Shown piece by piece: positions 43,626-52,841 of a DNA stretch of 64,000 bases. A model generated the notes under the pieces. That model made no database searches, was not told the DNA's origin, and saw only the letters and a program-made list of their open reading frames with translations. The DNA is from Verrucomicrobiota bacterium (GTDB lineage: Bacteria; Verrucomicrobiota; Verrucomicrobiia; Chthoniobacterales; Terrimicrobiaceae). How positions within the stretch are numbered: the stretch's first letter is position 1; each line of letters opens with the position of its first letter. Position numbers and translations under genes: made by a program. The stretch is from contig JAPLTF010000061.1 in assembly GCA_026398275.1 (NCBI GenBank), forward strand, positions 62,001-126,000, read 5' to 3'.

Positions 43626-44728
43626 GATTGATAACAAACTTCTTTGATTTGGTTCGCTGCATATTGAAAATTGTCCCAGCTCGCGTCCGGGGGAATCAGG
43701 TGGTCGAAACCGGGGATATAGCGGCCGAGCTTGACCATCTCGCGGGCTCTGGCCACCTCGCGGTCCACGTGTGTCCTCGTGAGGGCGAGAGCCCGCTTGT
43801 CGAGTCCGTGCATGATCCCGATCGTCGGATACTGCCGGCGATATTCGAGAATGTCACAGCCGGCCTGGACCTCGAACGGAAACATCATGTTCACGCCGTG
43901 CCCGATCATCACCGGCACGAGCTGATAGCAGTCGCCATCGGTGTCCACCGACACCACCCGCACGCCATGGCTCCGCGCGAACTCTGCGATCCGGTCGTAG
44001 CACGGCATCATGAACTCCTCCACCATGGCGGGAGAAATCAGCGACCCCTGTTTGCCGGCCATGTCCTCCCAGATGTGGATGTGATCGATTTGCACCTCGT
44101 CGGCCACCCGCTCCCAGAGGGAAATCCACAGGGTCGTCAGGTGCTGCATCATGTCTGCCATCCATTCCGGATCATCGTAGAATGTCACCAGCATCTCCTC
44201 GACCCCGATCAGGTCGCGCACCGTCCCGAAGACCCCCCACGGAAACTCGCCAACCTGCACCGCCTCACCGGTCTCAGCCAGGCGCGCACGAAAGGCCTCC
44301 CAATCCTGCCGGATCCGCCCCGGAGTGTCCGGCTGCAACCGCTCGGCCTTGAGCCGGTCCCAGTCCGCACGGCACTTGATCGGATACTCCAGAAACTCGG
44401 GCATCGAGCCGTGATCGCGACGGTTCCGTTTGGTGATGCCACTCCCGTCGCGGGTGATGATGTAGTCGTCCGTTTCTTCGATGACAAGATGCTCGAACTG
44501 CGGAAAGAACCCGCTTTCGATCTCCGGGATCGCGAAGCTCAAGTCATATCCAAAGAACTTTGCGGGATCCAAATCGGCGATCCCCGACTCCTGCCGCCAC
44601 CGCTCCGTTGCCTCGCCCCACGGATACCACCCCAGCCCGACGCCGAACGGAATCTGGTCCACCGGATGCCCGGTGAGGCAGCGAATCAGCCGCTCTCCGG
44701 GCGGCAGGGAGTTTCCGCTGGTTTTCAT
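43622..44728 (-). CDS. Uroporphyrinogen decarboxylase-like protein
   Basis: A 368-residue URO-D superfamily protein from the ATG at 44728. It shows RLIRCLTGHPVDQIPFGVG at the start, HIWEDMAGKQGSLISPAMVE, VVSVDTDGDC and IGIMHGLDKRAL. The superfamily includes true HemE and corrinoid-dependent methyltransferases. Members inside sugar clusters form a separate group of unknown activity, and no corrinoid-binding protein lies nearby. It heads the minus-strand cluster and is divergent from an AraC gene. Confidence 0.72.
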   Translation of the reverse strand: MKTSGNSLPPGERLIRCLTGHPVDQIPFGVGLGWYPWGEATERWRQESGIADLDPAKFFGYDLSFAIPEIESGFFPQFEHLVIEETDDYIITRDGSGITKRNRRDHGSMPEFLEYPIKCRADWDRLKAERLQPDTPGRIRQDWEAFRARLAETGEAVQVGEFPWGVFGTVRDLIGVEEMLVTFYDDPEWMADMMQHLTTLWISLWERVADEVQIDHIHIWEDMAGKQGSLISPAMVEEFMMPCYDRIAEFARSHGVRVVSVDTDGDCYQLVPVMIGHGVNMMFPFEVQAGCDILEYRRQYPTIGIMHGLDKRALALTRTHVDREVARAREMVKLGRYIPGFDHLIPPDASWDNFQYAANQIKEVCYQS

Positions 44729-44753
44729 TCGAGGAAACGTAGCGGAATCGAGG

Positions 44754-44797
44754 ATTGCCAACAATGGCCTGCATTGCCATTATTTGTCATTTATTGC
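44754..44797. promoter_or_regulatory. Direct repeats of an AraC-type operator
   Basis: ATTGCCA occurs at 44754-44760 and again at 44774-44780, a spacing of 20 bp, and a further ATTGC starts at 44793. Direct half-sites about two helical turns apart are typical of AraC-family binding. AATGGC (44763-44768) and GCCATT (44776-44781) also make an inverted repeat. The site lies between the URO-D-like gene and the AraC gene. Confidence 0.5.
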
Positions 44798-44799
44798 TC

Positions 44800-45546
44800 A
44801 TGAAGTTCAATCGAATGAAATTCCTCGGCTGTGGGACGATCCTGCCGGATCCGGGCTGGCGCATGCGTCCGCACTTTCACCCGTTTCATGAACTGATCGC
44901 CATCAAGAGCGGCTCAATGCGCTTAAATACAGAGTATGGTGCCGTCCTCGCGCAGGCTGGAGACGTCCTTTTTTACGAGGCCGGCCTGATCCACGAAGAA
45001 ATCTCCGTGCCGCAAGATCCCGTCAACACGCTCTTTCTATCGTTTTCTTCCGATCAGATATTGCCCGCCCTTCCGCTGCGGCTCCAAGACCCCGAACGGC
45101 GTGTGCTCGAACTCCTTGGCTGGATGCTCCGCGACCAGCACGAGGGGAGACCGACTTCGGATTGTCTCAAGCTTCTCGACGCCATCCTTCAAGAACTGCA
45201 GTGGATCCTTAGCCGTCCGAGCGATGCCTGGCTAGCACGCGTCCGCGATAACATGAAAACCCGCTACGCCGACAAACTTTCGCTTGCAGACGTTTCCCGT
45301 CATGCAGGCATGAGCCGGTTTGCCTTTGTGCGAAAATTCAAACGTCTGACCGGAAACACGCCGATGGAAGAATTGCGGAGAATCCGCCTGCACGCGGCAC
45401 GCAATCTCATTTTGAGTAGCGATCTCCCGATGAAGGCCATCGCGGCCAGCGTTGGGATCGGCGACGAATACCAACTCTCCAAACAATTCCGCCGCGAGTT
45501 CGGGGTCTCTCCCAGCCGGATCCGGGATCGTCCATCAGCCATCTGA
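44800..45546 (+). CDS. AraC family regulator
   Basis: A 248-residue protein from the ATG at 44800; the ATG at 44815 is possible. The N-terminal cupin has HFHPFHELIAIKSGSMRL, and the C-terminal pair of helix-turn-helices contains LSLADVSRHAGMSRFAFVRK and MKAIAASVGIGDEYQLSKQF. It probably activates the divergent URO-D/Gfo/VCBS/DUF6259/GH4 cluster when a sugar binds the cupin. It overlaps the convergent second AraC gene by 12 bp. Confidence 0.9.
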   Translation: MKFNRMKFLGCGTILPDPGWRMRPHFHPFHELIAIKSGSMRLNTEYGAVLAQAGDVLFYEAGLIHEEISVPQDPVNTLFLSFSSDQILPALPLRLQDPERRVLELLGWMLRDQHEGRPTSDCLKLLDAILQELQWILSRPSDAWLARVRDNMKTRYADKLSLADVSRHAGMSRFAFVRKFKRLTGNTPMEELRRIRLHAARNLILSSDLPMKAIAASVGIGDEYQLSKQFRREFGVSPSRIRDRPSAI

Positions 45547-46389
45547 AGCCCATAGGTGCGCTCCGCTCCGGTAGCTTCGGGCGTCGAGGCCGCCGGTAAA
45601 TTGTTTGAAGACCCTGGCGAAGTATTGGCTGCTCTCGAATCCGCAGTCGAGGGCGATGCGGGTGACGGGTAGCCCGGTTTCGCGCAGCATCCGGCACGCC
45701 TGTTGAACGCGCAAGCCGTTGAGGAATCGGACCGGCGTGTCTCCGGTTAATTTGACAAAGAGCGTCGAGAACTGGCTGCGCCCGAGTTTGCAGGAGGTCG
45801 CGAGTTCCGTCAGAGTCCACTTTTTGCAGGGATCGGCCTTGAGTTTCCCAATGAGGGCAAGCAGGCGCATCTCGACGGCGGCACGGGCGCGGCCTGTGGT
45901 CCGGTTGCGGTCCCCGGCCACACTCCGGACAAGTTCGATGATCACTGCGGCGGCAAGATGCCTCACCTTCGCACAATCCAGTGCCCCGGGATCGTGCGTC
46001 TCGCGCACCAACTCGGCAAGAAGCGGTCCGAGCGCGGATGTGGCCGGGAAGGCATGGCGTTTCACTCCGGTGAGGCGGGAAGAAATCTCGCGGGCCTCGG
46101 CGGCAGAGAACGGAAGATCGCGGGGCCATGCCAGCCTGCCATTCCGGGTCAGGCTCGCGGAGATGATCGCATAGGTCCACTCATGGCCCGGCTCGAATTC
46201 CCTCGCGCTGCCATGGAGTTGGCCCGGCAGCGTGAAGTAGACCATGCCGGGAGTGACCGATTCCTCGAGGTCCTCGGTGCGCCAGGTCAAATGACCGCGG
46301 CGGATATACACGATCTCAAGACCGGGATTCCGGTGGGGCGAGAGCCGGCGCATGCTGCCGCTTCCGGCTTGAACGATGAGGGGCGGCAT
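45535..46389 (-). CDS. AraC family regulator
   Basis: A 284-residue protein. The N-terminus is an AraC-type cupin (SPHRNPGLEIVYIRRGHLTW), and the C-terminal HTH pair contains TLTELATSCKLGRSQFSTLF and VTRIALDCGFESSQYFARVF. The gene is divergent from the Gfo-ThuA gene (110-bp gap), which is a likely target. It converges with the preceding AraC gene. Confidence 0.9.
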   Translation of the reverse strand: MPPLIVQAGSGSMRRLSPHRNPGLEIVYIRRGHLTWRTEDLEESVTPGMVYFTLPGQLHGSAREFEPGHEWTYAIISASLTRNGRLAWPRDLPFSAAEAREISSRLTGVKRHAFPATSALGPLLAELVRETHDPGALDCAKVRHLAAAVIIELVRSVAGDRNRTTGRARAAVEMRLLALIGKLKADPCKKWTLTELATSCKLGRSQFSTLFVKLTGDTPVRFLNGLRVQQACRMLRETGLPVTRIALDCGFESSQYFARVFKQFTGGLDARSYRSGAHLWASDG

Positions 46390-46499
46390 GACGGAACCGT
46401 AGCGTGATTGGGGACGGCTGGCGATTCCTTAATGTGCACGATTTACCAGTGGATGACCCTGCAAGCCAAATCCGCCCACGCGCCTTACCGTCGGGAATC

Positions 46500-48164
46500 A
46501 TGAAACCCCAAACCCCTCGCGTTGCAGCTGTCATCGGCTGCGGAAAATTCACTCCCGGCAAAGAAGGCTGGGCGATCGGCCATGCCCATGCGGAAGGCTA
46601 CAAGCTCGCTGATCCCGGCGTCCGCCTGCTCGGCGTCGATCCCAGTCCGGAAAACCTGGCGGCTTTTGGCGAGCGATTCGAGGTTCCCGCCGGGGATTTG
46701 TTCGCCTCCACAGAAGCGCTGTATGCAGCCGTCACGCCCGATGTTGTCAGCGTCTGCACCTGGCCGAAACTGCACGCGCCGCAGGTCTTGGAAGCCGCTG
46801 CTAAGGGTGTGCGCGGGATCATTTGTGAGAAACCCATGGCGCTTAACGGACGGGAAATCGACGCCATGCTCGAAGCCTGCGAAAAATCCGGCTCCCTCCT
46901 CGCCATTGCGCATCAGCGCTGCCACAACCCGAACTTCAAACTCGCCAAGAAGCTCCTCCTCGAAGGAGCTATCGGCGCCGACTGGGTTCTCGAAGCCCGC
47001 GTCGGGGACGGATGGGACATGCTTTCGTGGTCGGTCCATTGGATGGACATGGCGAGTTGGCTGTTTGATTCCACCCCGGTCTCCGTGCTTGCCGGTGCGA
47101 GCCACAGCGGACAGCGCGTTTACCAGCACGCCATCGAGGACGGGTCGGTTGTTTTTGCCGAGTATCCCGAAAAGCGCCAAGCCATCTTCATCACCGGTCC
47201 GAATCATTACCAACACGGTGAGATGGTTTTTGTGCGCGGCTCGGAGGGAATGATCGCCATCAACGAAAACCTCGAGCACCCCCTCCGCGTCTGGAATCAG
47301 GCGGATGGCTATCGCGAAATCGCGCTGCCGGTTGGTGAACCGCTGGGCGGGCATGCTATGGCGCTCGAGATGTTTGCCGCGCTCGATTCCGGAGCCCCGA
47401 TGCAGCTCGACGCATCACGCTCGGCCCTCACGACCCGGATGGCTTATGCGGCCCACGAATCGGCCCGCCTGATGAAAAAAATCGAGACCCCGCTGACCAC
47501 CGGATTTGCGCCGCTGGAAATCCTGCAGCACCCGCCCCGCCCATGCATTCCGGACGGACGCATCGTCCTCTTCGCCGATGAACACTTCGGCAGCGGCGGG
47601 CGCGAGGGTATCCTCGACGCGCTGGAAAACGCCACCGGAACCCGGCCCGACTTGATCGAGGCCTCAGCAGGCCTCACCCAAGAGGACCTCACCGATGCCG
47701 CCGTCCTCCTCCTTTACCACACGCAAGAGGAGCCGTCGCCGGAAACCAAGGCCACGCTCACCGCATGGATCGAGTCCGGCAATCCGACCGTCTTCGTCCA
47801 CGCGGCCCTCGGAGGCTACAAAAACTGGACGGAATACCACCAGTGGGCCGGTAAAATCTGGGTCTGGGGCACCTCCGATCATCCCTACGTGGAGACCCGC
47901 TTGGTCACGACCGATTCCCGATTCGTCGCATGGAAAGAAGCCTGGCTGCCCAATGACGAAGTCTTCATCAGGCTCGGCGAAATGGCCGACGTGGACGTGA
48001 TCGTCGAAGCGACCATTTCGCTCGGAACCTTCCCGGTGGCATGGATTTTGAAATCGCGCCCGAATGTCGTTACATGGGTTCCCGGCCACCGCCGTGAAAT
48101 GTGGTCGGTGCCCGCGATGTCCTCCGGCCTTGTGGATATGATCCGCATCGCCTCGAAACCCTGA
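46500..48164 (+). CDS. Gfo/Idh/MocA oxidoreductase fused to a ThuA-like domain
   Basis: A protein of 554 residues from the ATG at 46500. The first 350 residues are a Gfo/Idh/MocA oxidoreductase: Rossmann start VAAVIGCGKF, catalytic Lys in CEKPMALNG, then IAHQRCHNPNF and a C-terminal domain. From about residue 360 (RIVLFADEHFGSGGREGILD) a ThuA/trehalose-utilisation-like amidotransferase fold follows, ending with WVPGHRREMW. ThuA is usually a separate protein that converts 3-keto-sugars, so the fusion joins two steps on one chain. It is followed 26 bp later by a sugar isomerase gene. Confidence 0.82.
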   Translation: MKPQTPRVAAVIGCGKFTPGKEGWAIGHAHAEGYKLADPGVRLLGVDPSPENLAAFGERFEVPAGDLFASTEALYAAVTPDVVSVCTWPKLHAPQVLEAAAKGVRGIICEKPMALNGREIDAMLEACEKSGSLLAIAHQRCHNPNFKLAKKLLLEGAIGADWVLEARVGDGWDMLSWSVHWMDMASWLFDSTPVSVLAGASHSGQRVYQHAIEDGSVVFAEYPEKRQAIFITGPNHYQHGEMVFVRGSEGMIAINENLEHPLRVWNQADGYREIALPVGEPLGGHAMALEMFAALDSGAPMQLDASRSALTTRMAYAAHESARLMKKIETPLTTGFAPLEILQHPPRPCIPDGRIVLFADEHFGSGGREGILDALENATGTRPDLIEASAGLTQEDLTDAAVLLLYHTQEEPSPETKATLTAWIESGNPTVFVHAALGGYKNWTEYHQWAGKIWVWGTSDHPYVETRLVTTDSRFVAWKEAWLPNDEVFIRLGEMADVDVIVEATISLGTFPVAWILKSRPNVVTWVPGHRREMWSVPAMSSGLVDMIRIASKP

Positions 48165-48190
48165 TATCCACGCCGAACAATTCCACCACC

Positions 48191-49039
48191 ATGAACATCG
48201 GTTGCTTCGCTCTCAATACCCCCTTCAGTCCGCTCGACGTCCAGCTCGCGCAGATCGCGGCCTGGGGGTTCAAATACGCGGACGTCACCGACAACTGCGA
48301 CGGAGCTTCGCTCGGTGTGGAGTTCGGCTTCGCCGCTGTCGCGAGCCTCGACGCGAACCCGCATGACATCCGGCGGAAGTTTGCCGCGCACGACATTGAG
48401 ATCACCTGCTGGTGCGCGCACGCCAACCTCCTCGATCCCGCCGCGCCGTGGCGCTTCGGCACCGGGCAGATCATCAAAGCCATACGGGCCGCCGCGCTCA
48501 TCGGCGTCAAACACGTCATCACCACCGAAGGCGAACCCACCACTCCCTTCGGTCATGCGCTCACAACCGACGAGCAGATTTTCAGCATCCGCGAAAAGCT
48601 CAGCGAGCCTCTGCGCCTCGCGGAGGACCTGGGCGTTCAGGTTCTCATCGAACCCCACGGTCCAGTGACGGACAGCATCGCCCTCACCGAGCGTGTGCTT
48701 GATGCCTGCAACTCCCCCGCCCTCGGTCTCAACCTCGACACCGGCAACCTCTGGCTCGGAGGTGGCGACCCGGTCGCATACGTCAAAAAATTCGGATCAA
48801 AAATCGCGCATGTTCACTGGAAGGACATGCCGGCCGAAATGGAGGCCAACCGCGGGAAAGTCTTCGGCTGCGGCATGGCCACCATCGCACTCGGCGAAGG
48901 CGTTGTCGGTATCGCCGAGGTCGTTTCGGAACTCCAGCGTGTTGGATTCTCCGGCCACACCACCCTCGAAATCGCCGGCGAAGCCGCCGTGCTCGCCAGC
49001 CGCGATTTCCTCAGCCGCCACGGCGTCGGCACCAGATAA
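48191..49039 (+). CDS. Sugar phosphate isomerase/epimerase (TIM barrel)
   Basis: A 282-residue xylose-isomerase-like TIM barrel starting at the ATG at 48191. Metal-site residues are suggested by VLIEPHGPV (Glu), LNLDTGN (Asp), AHVHWKDMP (His) and LEIAGEA (Glu). The order Gfo-ThuA then isomerase suggests that the product of the oxidoreductase is the substrate. The enzyme is cytoplasmic. Confidence 0.85.
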   Translation: MNIGCFALNTPFSPLDVQLAQIAAWGFKYADVTDNCDGASLGVEFGFAAVASLDANPHDIRRKFAAHDIEITCWCAHANLLDPAAPWRFGTGQIIKAIRAAALIGVKHVITTEGEPTTPFGHALTTDEQIFSIREKLSEPLRLAEDLGVQVLIEPHGPVTDSIALTERVLDACNSPALGLNLDTGNLWLGGGDPVAYVKKFGSKIAHVHWKDMPAEMEANRGKVFGCGMATIALGEGVVGIAEVVSELQRVGFSGHTTLEIAGEAAVLASRDFLSRHGVGTR

Positions 49040-49082
49040 ATTTGGGGTGCGGTGGGTTGCTGGGTCTCAGACTCTCTTTGGG

Positions 49083-49095
49083 CTGCCTTCGGCAG
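49083..49095. terminator. Small hairpin between convergent genes
   Basis: CTGCC (49083-49087) and GGCAG (49091-49095) form a short perfect stem with a TTC loop in the 105-bp gap between two convergent genes. There is no T-run, so this is at best a weak bidirectional terminator. The rest of the gap holds nothing else recognisable. Confidence 0.3.
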
Positions 49096-49144
49096 GCTGT
49101 CTCCGCTCCGCTCCGGCTGACACCGCCTTGGCTTCGCGGATTCA

Positions 49145-49954
49145 TCATGCCTCAAGCCACGTGAAGATTTTTTCGTGCATTCGGCTGATCGCGTCCTCGA
49201 CGGGGAAATCCGCTTTCGGAAGGTATTCGATGGAGACGAATCCTTGGTAGTCTCTGGCGCGGAGCGATTCGATGACCCAGCGGAGGTCGTCCTCGGATTG
49301 ATCGGGCGGAGCCTGAAGGCGTTCTTTCGCGCAACCCCGGAGGTGGACGTGGCTGGCTCCCGCGAGCAGGTCGGCCGTGGTGCGGACGTCTATGCCACGC
49401 ACAATGAAGTGGGACGGTTCGTAGGTGTAGGGCAGTTCGGGGAACTCGGAGAACAACCGACGGGCCGCATCGGGATTTTCAAAAGGGGTCTGGAAGTGGA
49501 TTTCCGGCGCAAGGCGCAGCGACCGACCGGCGATGGCGGCTTGAATGTCGCGCAGGCTGGCGAGGGTGTCGGACCAGACGCCTTCCGGGTCGTTTTTCCA
49601 ATCGGCGATGTATCCTGGGTAGTGCGCGCCGATGGCGATGCCGAGGCGCTCCATCAGGCGGGCAACGCCATGGACCTGGGCGATGCGCCGGGCATTGCCT
49701 GCGGGGTCGGAGCGGTCGTTCAGGTCCGGAGAAAATGCGCTGTTGAGCGAGACGGCGCGGAGTCCGTGTTTTGCAAGAAGTCTCTCGATGCGGGCAGCCT
49801 CGCTCTCAAAGTCGGAGGCCAGGGCCTCGACGTCGATGAGGCCCCAGCTCTGAATGGCCAGGAGGTCAACTTCGCCGAAGCCAAGAGCCTTGAGGCGGGT
49901 GAGGGCTAGGTCGAGGTCGTCGTTCCATGCGGCGGTGGAGGCGATAATTCTCAT
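49145..49954 (-). CDS. Sugar phosphate isomerase/epimerase (TIM barrel)
   Basis: A 269-residue protein from the ATG at 49954. It is an AP_endonuc_2-type TIM barrel with IASTAAWNDDLDLAL at the start, GAHYPGYI, LAPEIHFQTP, YTYEPSHFI, ASHVHLRGC and VSIEYLPKADF, each contributing Glu, Asp or His at strand ends. It ends a three-gene minus-strand operon and overlaps the preceding Gfo gene by ATGA. The frame continues upstream without a sensible start, so the ATG at 49954 is preferred. Confidence 0.85.
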   Translation of the reverse strand: MRIIASTAAWNDDLDLALTRLKALGFGEVDLLAIQSWGLIDVEALASDFESEAARIERLLAKHGLRAVSLNSAFSPDLNDRSDPAGNARRIAQVHGVARLMERLGIAIGAHYPGYIADWKNDPEGVWSDTLASLRDIQAAIAGRSLRLAPEIHFQTPFENPDAARRLFSEFPELPYTYEPSHFIVRGIDVRTTADLLAGASHVHLRGCAKERLQAPPDQSEDDLRWVIESLRARDYQGFVSIEYLPKADFPVEDAISRMHEKIFTWLEA

Positions 49955-51030
49955 TGGGGTAAAGTGAGGGGAAATTTTTCCAGTGCGTTGACCGCTTCGA
50001 CAGCAACCGGCGCGCGCGTGATGCCCGACTGGTAACCTGCGGTGATGACATTTTGCACCGTGAGCGTGCGCCGTCCGTCCAGCGGGTGAGGTGCGCCTGT
50101 GGCCAGGGAGGCAACGATCTGTTCGTAAGCGGCGGTAGCGCCGTTGATGGAATTCAGTCCGCCGCAGTCGAATTCCCGCCAGAGCCCGCCGGTCGCGACC
50201 GGCTGCGGGTAGGTGAACCACAGCTTCGGATCAAACGCGGCCGCGTGCGTTCCTGGCTGACCATCGGAGATGAACCAGTTGGGAGCTAGAATGTCTCCGG
50301 CCCGCCAGAGGCTGCCTCTGGAGCCGATCACATGGTATTCCTGATAGGCCCGCCGGGCGGCGAAGGAACCCGTTGCAACGCTCACTTGGACCGCATGGCC
50401 GGCCTGAATCTCCAGATGCGAACCGGCCTCGACCGGGTGTCCATGGCGGAGCCCGACGTGACTCAGATCCAGCGCCCCGAGCACCTCCGTGACTTCCGGA
50501 TCGCCCGCGACCGCGAGCAGGGAGTCGATCACATGCGTGCCGTCGCCGAGCAAATCACCCGCACAGTAGCCGCGCAGTTCCACGAGATCGCCCAGACCGC
50601 CATTCTTAATAAATGTGCGGACCGCCGTCACGTCGGCCATGCGCCGCTGGTGGTTGATCGTGAGCAGCACGCCTGCATCTTCGCTGACCGACACCATCTC
50701 ACGCGCATCCGCGGGATGCACCGCCATGGGCTTTTCGCAATGCACGGCCCGGGTGCCGCCACGCGCCGCCATCAAGGTGAGCCGGGCGTGAGAGCTTGTA
50801 TCCGTTCCGACCGTCACAACATCGGGACGGATGTCGGCAAGCAGAGCCGTCAGATCGGTGAAGCCGGGCACCCCGAGTTCGTCCGAGCATTTGGCGACGA
50901 GGTCGGGATTCAAGTCGCACACGCCCGCCAGTTCGACGCCACGGGCTTTGGCGATGGCAAGGAAGTGGAGTTTGCAGATGCCGCCCAGGCCGACAACGGC
51001 GACGCGCAGGTTGGGATCGGATAGGGTCAT
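49951..51030 (-). CDS. Gfo/Idh/MocA family oxidoreductase
   Basis: A 359-residue protein from the ATG at 51030. The Rossmann start VAVVGLGGICKLHFL, VTVGTDTSSHARL, the catalytic Lys in HCEKPMAVHP and the HQRRM segment identify the family. The C-terminal domain contains GTHVIDSLLAVAGDP. It sits between two TIM-barrel isomerases in the same operon, 2 bp after the first and overlapping the second, a layout expected for stepwise conversion of an oxidised sugar. Confidence 0.88.
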   Translation of the reverse strand: MTLSDPNLRVAVVGLGGICKLHFLAIAKARGVELAGVCDLNPDLVAKCSDELGVPGFTDLTALLADIRPDVVTVGTDTSSHARLTLMAARGGTRAVHCEKPMAVHPADAREMVSVSEDAGVLLTINHQRRMADVTAVRTFIKNGGLGDLVELRGYCAGDLLGDGTHVIDSLLAVAGDPEVTEVLGALDLSHVGLRHGHPVEAGSHLEIQAGHAVQVSVATGSFAARRAYQEYHVIGSRGSLWRAGDILAPNWFISDGQPGTHAAAFDPKLWFTYPQPVATGGLWREFDCGGLNSINGATAAYEQIVASLATGAPHPLDGRRTLTVQNVITAGYQSGITRAPVAVEAVNALEKFPLTLPQ

Positions 51031-51032
51031 TG

Positions 51033-51914
51033 TTAGAATTTCTTTTGCTTCACGGGAAAGAGGCCGCCCGAGATTTTCTCGAGGTGCCGCTTCGAGTCCG
51101 CCAGGCACTCGCGCGGGTCGCGATCCGGGTCGGGCACCCACTCGATCATCATGCGGATCCCGGCGGGGTCCGGGTGGAGCGCACACATCCGCTGGAAAAT
51201 CCGCTCCAAGCCGACATGTCCCGCACCGAGCGTGGCACCGGTCAGTTCGAAGTGCAGGGTCGCCGGATTCGGTTTCACGAAATGATCTTTCCAATGTGTG
51301 GCGCGGACCAGCGGAAATGCCTCGTCCGGGATGAGGTCGGGCCGCTCGCCAATGAGGAAGCAATTGCCCGTGTCGAGCATGATCTCGAGGCCGGGTGTCT
51401 GCCGGCACAGCTCCACCAGATCGGAAACGTAATAGTCTCCGTGGTTCTCGATGGTCGCCGGAAGTCCCGCCTCGCGGCAGCCCCCCACCAGCGGAGTCAA
51501 GCCCGCGCTGAGGGCTTCCAACTGACGCTCCAACGGGACCGTGCGATCAAACCGATGGCCTCCACCCGTCACCACGATCGCAACAAAAGCCACCGGCACC
51601 TCGTCCCGGAATCGAAGCAACGTCGCAAGCCCGGCTGCAAGGCGCTCGTGAGTGACTTTGACCGGATCGCAATAATCCAAGCCCACGTGCACGCAATAGC
51701 TCTGGCCATGGGACTCTGCCAAGTCTCGCAGGATCGTCCTGTGCGCGGGGTCGGTGAGATCGCCCACGCCAATGCCGCCGCCCGAAAATCCCTGCTCCGC
51801 CACGAAGCGGTGCTGGTTCGCCCACTGGTCGCCCTTCCAGAGGTTCAGTTCGCCGGGAAACACTCCGGCCATGCCCCAGTGCAGGGGAACGCGATTTGCG
51901 GGGATTGGATTCAT
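51033..51914 (-). CDS. Sugar phosphate isomerase/epimerase (TIM barrel)
   Basis: A 293-residue xylose-isomerase-like TIM barrel. Strand-end motifs are ATIENHGDYY (Glu), IMLDTGNCF (Asp), ATHWKDHFV (His) and MMIEWVPDPD (Glu). It is the first gene of the operon and starts 39 bp from the divergent AraC gene. Fold and metal site are clear, the substrate is not. Confidence 0.85.
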   Translation of the reverse strand: MNPIPANRVPLHWGMAGVFPGELNLWKGDQWANQHRFVAEQGFSGGGIGVGDLTDPAHRTILRDLAESHGQSYCVHVGLDYCDPVKVTHERLAAGLATLLRFRDEVPVAFVAIVVTGGGHRFDRTVPLERQLEALSAGLTPLVGGCREAGLPATIENHGDYYVSDLVELCRQTPGLEIMLDTGNCFLIGERPDLIPDEAFPLVRATHWKDHFVKPNPATLHFELTGATLGAGHVGLERIFQRMCALHPDPAGIRMMIEWVPDPDRDPRECLADSKRHLEKISGGLFPVKQKKF

Positions 51915-51953
51915 GATGTTTGTCTATTGTATCCCCTTGGCGGCGGTTGAGGA

Positions 51954-52841
51954 ATGGGTAGAGTGATAAAAAGCATGTCAAAAATGATCAGCGCATCGAA
52001 AACGGCTCCGCCGGACATTCCCGAGCCGGTGAAGGCGATCTTCGGGATCGACGAACGGTGGGGAATGGTCTCGGCCGCACGGGTTGCGTCCGAGCCCCGG
52101 AGGGCCGAGCGGGCATGGGCGCGGCAGGCGCAGTATGCATGGAATTTGATCGTGGAAGGCCGGGGGACCTTGACCGGGCCAAACGGATCGTCGTGGGACT
52201 TGGAACCAGGCGTCGCCTATTGTCATCTGCTCGACAGCACGGAGTGGCGTGTGGCATTCAATGGAAACGACATCGTGATTGAGTGGTATGTCATTCTTGA
52301 CCGTGGAACCCACAACCGCCTTGCCTGCCTGGGTCTCTTCGATGGCCCGCCCGTTCTGGCGTTCCGACAGCGGGCGCAGGCCGAGGAAATGATGCGGGAT
52401 TTCCAATCGGCGCTGGGAGATCTGGCCGATCAACCGCAGCGACTGGTGTTCCGGCGCACGCTGGCGGTGACCGTGCGGTTTTTTCAGAGGTGGTATGAGG
52501 CCGCGCTTGCACCAGATGAAACCGATCCGATGGACGCGCTGGTGCTTCGCGCGCGGGACTGGCTCGATGCGCACCCGCTCTCGCGCGAGCCATTGCCTCT
52601 TCTGGCAAAGCGGCTCGGGGTTTCGTATCCGCACCTTCGTCGCGGATTTCTCGCTCATTCCGGAATCACGCTGAACCAATACCGGATCGCACGCCGCATC
52701 GACGAGGCCCGCGCCTTGCTGCCCCACCGTGGGATCGCCTTCACGGCCGACCGGCTCGGCTACCCGGACGCGTTCACGTTCTCGCGTCAGTTCAAGGCAG
52801 TGACAGGGATGACCCCGTCGGAATTCCGGCGGCGGGGTTAG
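51954..52841 (+). CDS. AraC family regulator
   Basis: A 295-residue protein from the ATG at 51954; in-frame ATGs shortly downstream are alternatives. The N-terminal sensor (residues 30-150) is beta-rich with few recognisable motifs. The C-terminal HTH pair contains LPLLAKRLGVSYPHLRRGFL and FTADRLGYPDAFTFSRQFKA. It is divergent from the isomerase/Gfo/isomerase operon and upstream of the beta-helix gene, so either or both may be its targets. Confidence 0.88.
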   Translation: MGRVIKSMSKMISASKTAPPDIPEPVKAIFGIDERWGMVSAARVASEPRRAERAWARQAQYAWNLIVEGRGTLTGPNGSSWDLEPGVAYCHLLDSTEWRVAFNGNDIVIEWYVILDRGTHNRLACLGLFDGPPVLAFRQRAQAEEMMRDFQSALGDLADQPQRLVFRRTLAVTVRFFQRWYEAALAPDETDPMDALVLRARDWLDAHPLSREPLPLLAKRLGVSYPHLRRGFLAHSGITLNQYRIARRIDEARALLPHRGIAFTADRLGYPDAFTFSRQFKAVTGMTPSEFRRRG

